Part shown: piece by piece, positions 32,066 to 32,150 of the stretch
Layout: each line of letters starts with the position of its first letter
Position numbering within the stretch: the first letter of the stretch is position 1
Assembly: GCA_964343195.1 (NCBI GenBank)
Contig: CAYFIR010000072.1
Span: 1 to 32,150 of the forward strand
Origin: CAYVAP01 sp964343195
GTDB lineage: Bacteria > Bacteroidota > Bacteroidia > J057
DNA: 32,150 nt
Direction: 5' to 3'
Position numbers and translations under genes: made by a program
Notes under the pieces: generated by a model
Database searches by the model: none
Seen by the model: only the letters and a program-made list of their open reading frames with translations
Told to the model about the DNA's origin: nothing

Positions 32066-32150
32066 GTGGATTGAATGGTTCGTGATCCTAATGCTACGTG
32101 AGTTTCGGGTATTACCGACTGTTTATCAAAGGTTTATGTAAAAAAGAAGG

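Overview
The window looks like a chromosome segment of a Bacteroidota, most probably a free-living (perhaps marine) member of the Saprospiria/Lewinella type. The direct evidence is three intact proteins and one remnant carrying type IX secretion (T9SS) C-terminal sorting domains, a SusC/SusD pair, a one-protein hybrid two-component regulator ending in an AraC domain, start codons without Shine-Dalgarno sequences, and a diphosphate-type phosphofructokinase. The class-level assignment is inference. No phage genes, transposase, CRISPR array or tRNA were seen.

Layout. The first ~43 bases are the 3' end of a 5S rRNA followed by a strong terminator, so an rRNA operon ends here. After a two-copy ~80-base palindromic repeat come a hybrid sensor/regulator (369-3284, +) and, tail to tail with a 4-base overlap, a LamG-repeat T9SS surface protein (3281-5272, -). 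A lipoprotein sulfatase (5483-7123, +) faces a membrane-anchored diheme cytochrome c (7225-8139, -), an exported SnoaL/NTF2-like protein (8280-8825, -) and a very large exported DUF3857/transglutaminase protein (9223-12972, -). A central-carbon block follows: PPi-dependent phosphofructokinase (13304-14554, -) and transketolase (14903-16969, +), divergent across 348 bases that hold two different perfect 10-base inverted repeats. A leucine-rich T9SS protein (17124-18698, -) is divergent from a susC-susD operon (19147-24290, +) with no carbohydrate-active enzyme next to it.

The most unusual part is 24484-31150. It holds a subtilisin-like T9SS protease with an N-terminal beta-propeller, a propeller-type lipoprotein 2 bases downstream, then an orphan T9SS sorting domain with no cargo followed by a second propeller-type lipoprotein. 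Each block is bordered by a direct repeat of about 70 bases that sits just behind a different hairpin (three copies). The protease start region contains a (CT)12 tract. The natural ATG (24654) is out of frame with 12 CT units and would be in frame, giving a complete secretion signal, with 13 or 10. This is the signature of a slipped-strand phase switch, caught here in the OFF state. The first lipoprotein has a perfect 28-base palindrome inside its signal-peptide codons. My reading is a duplicated module of T9SS surface protein plus propeller lipoprotein: one copy phase-variable, the other reduced to its sorting domain.

The window closes with a LytTR response regulator (31310-31978, -), whose kinase is probably beyond the right edge. 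Dispersed intergenic repeats recur: a TATACACCC-type hairpin element (7144 and 22381), an ATTCGTAATT-type element (16981 and 31991), and the repeats of the protease region.
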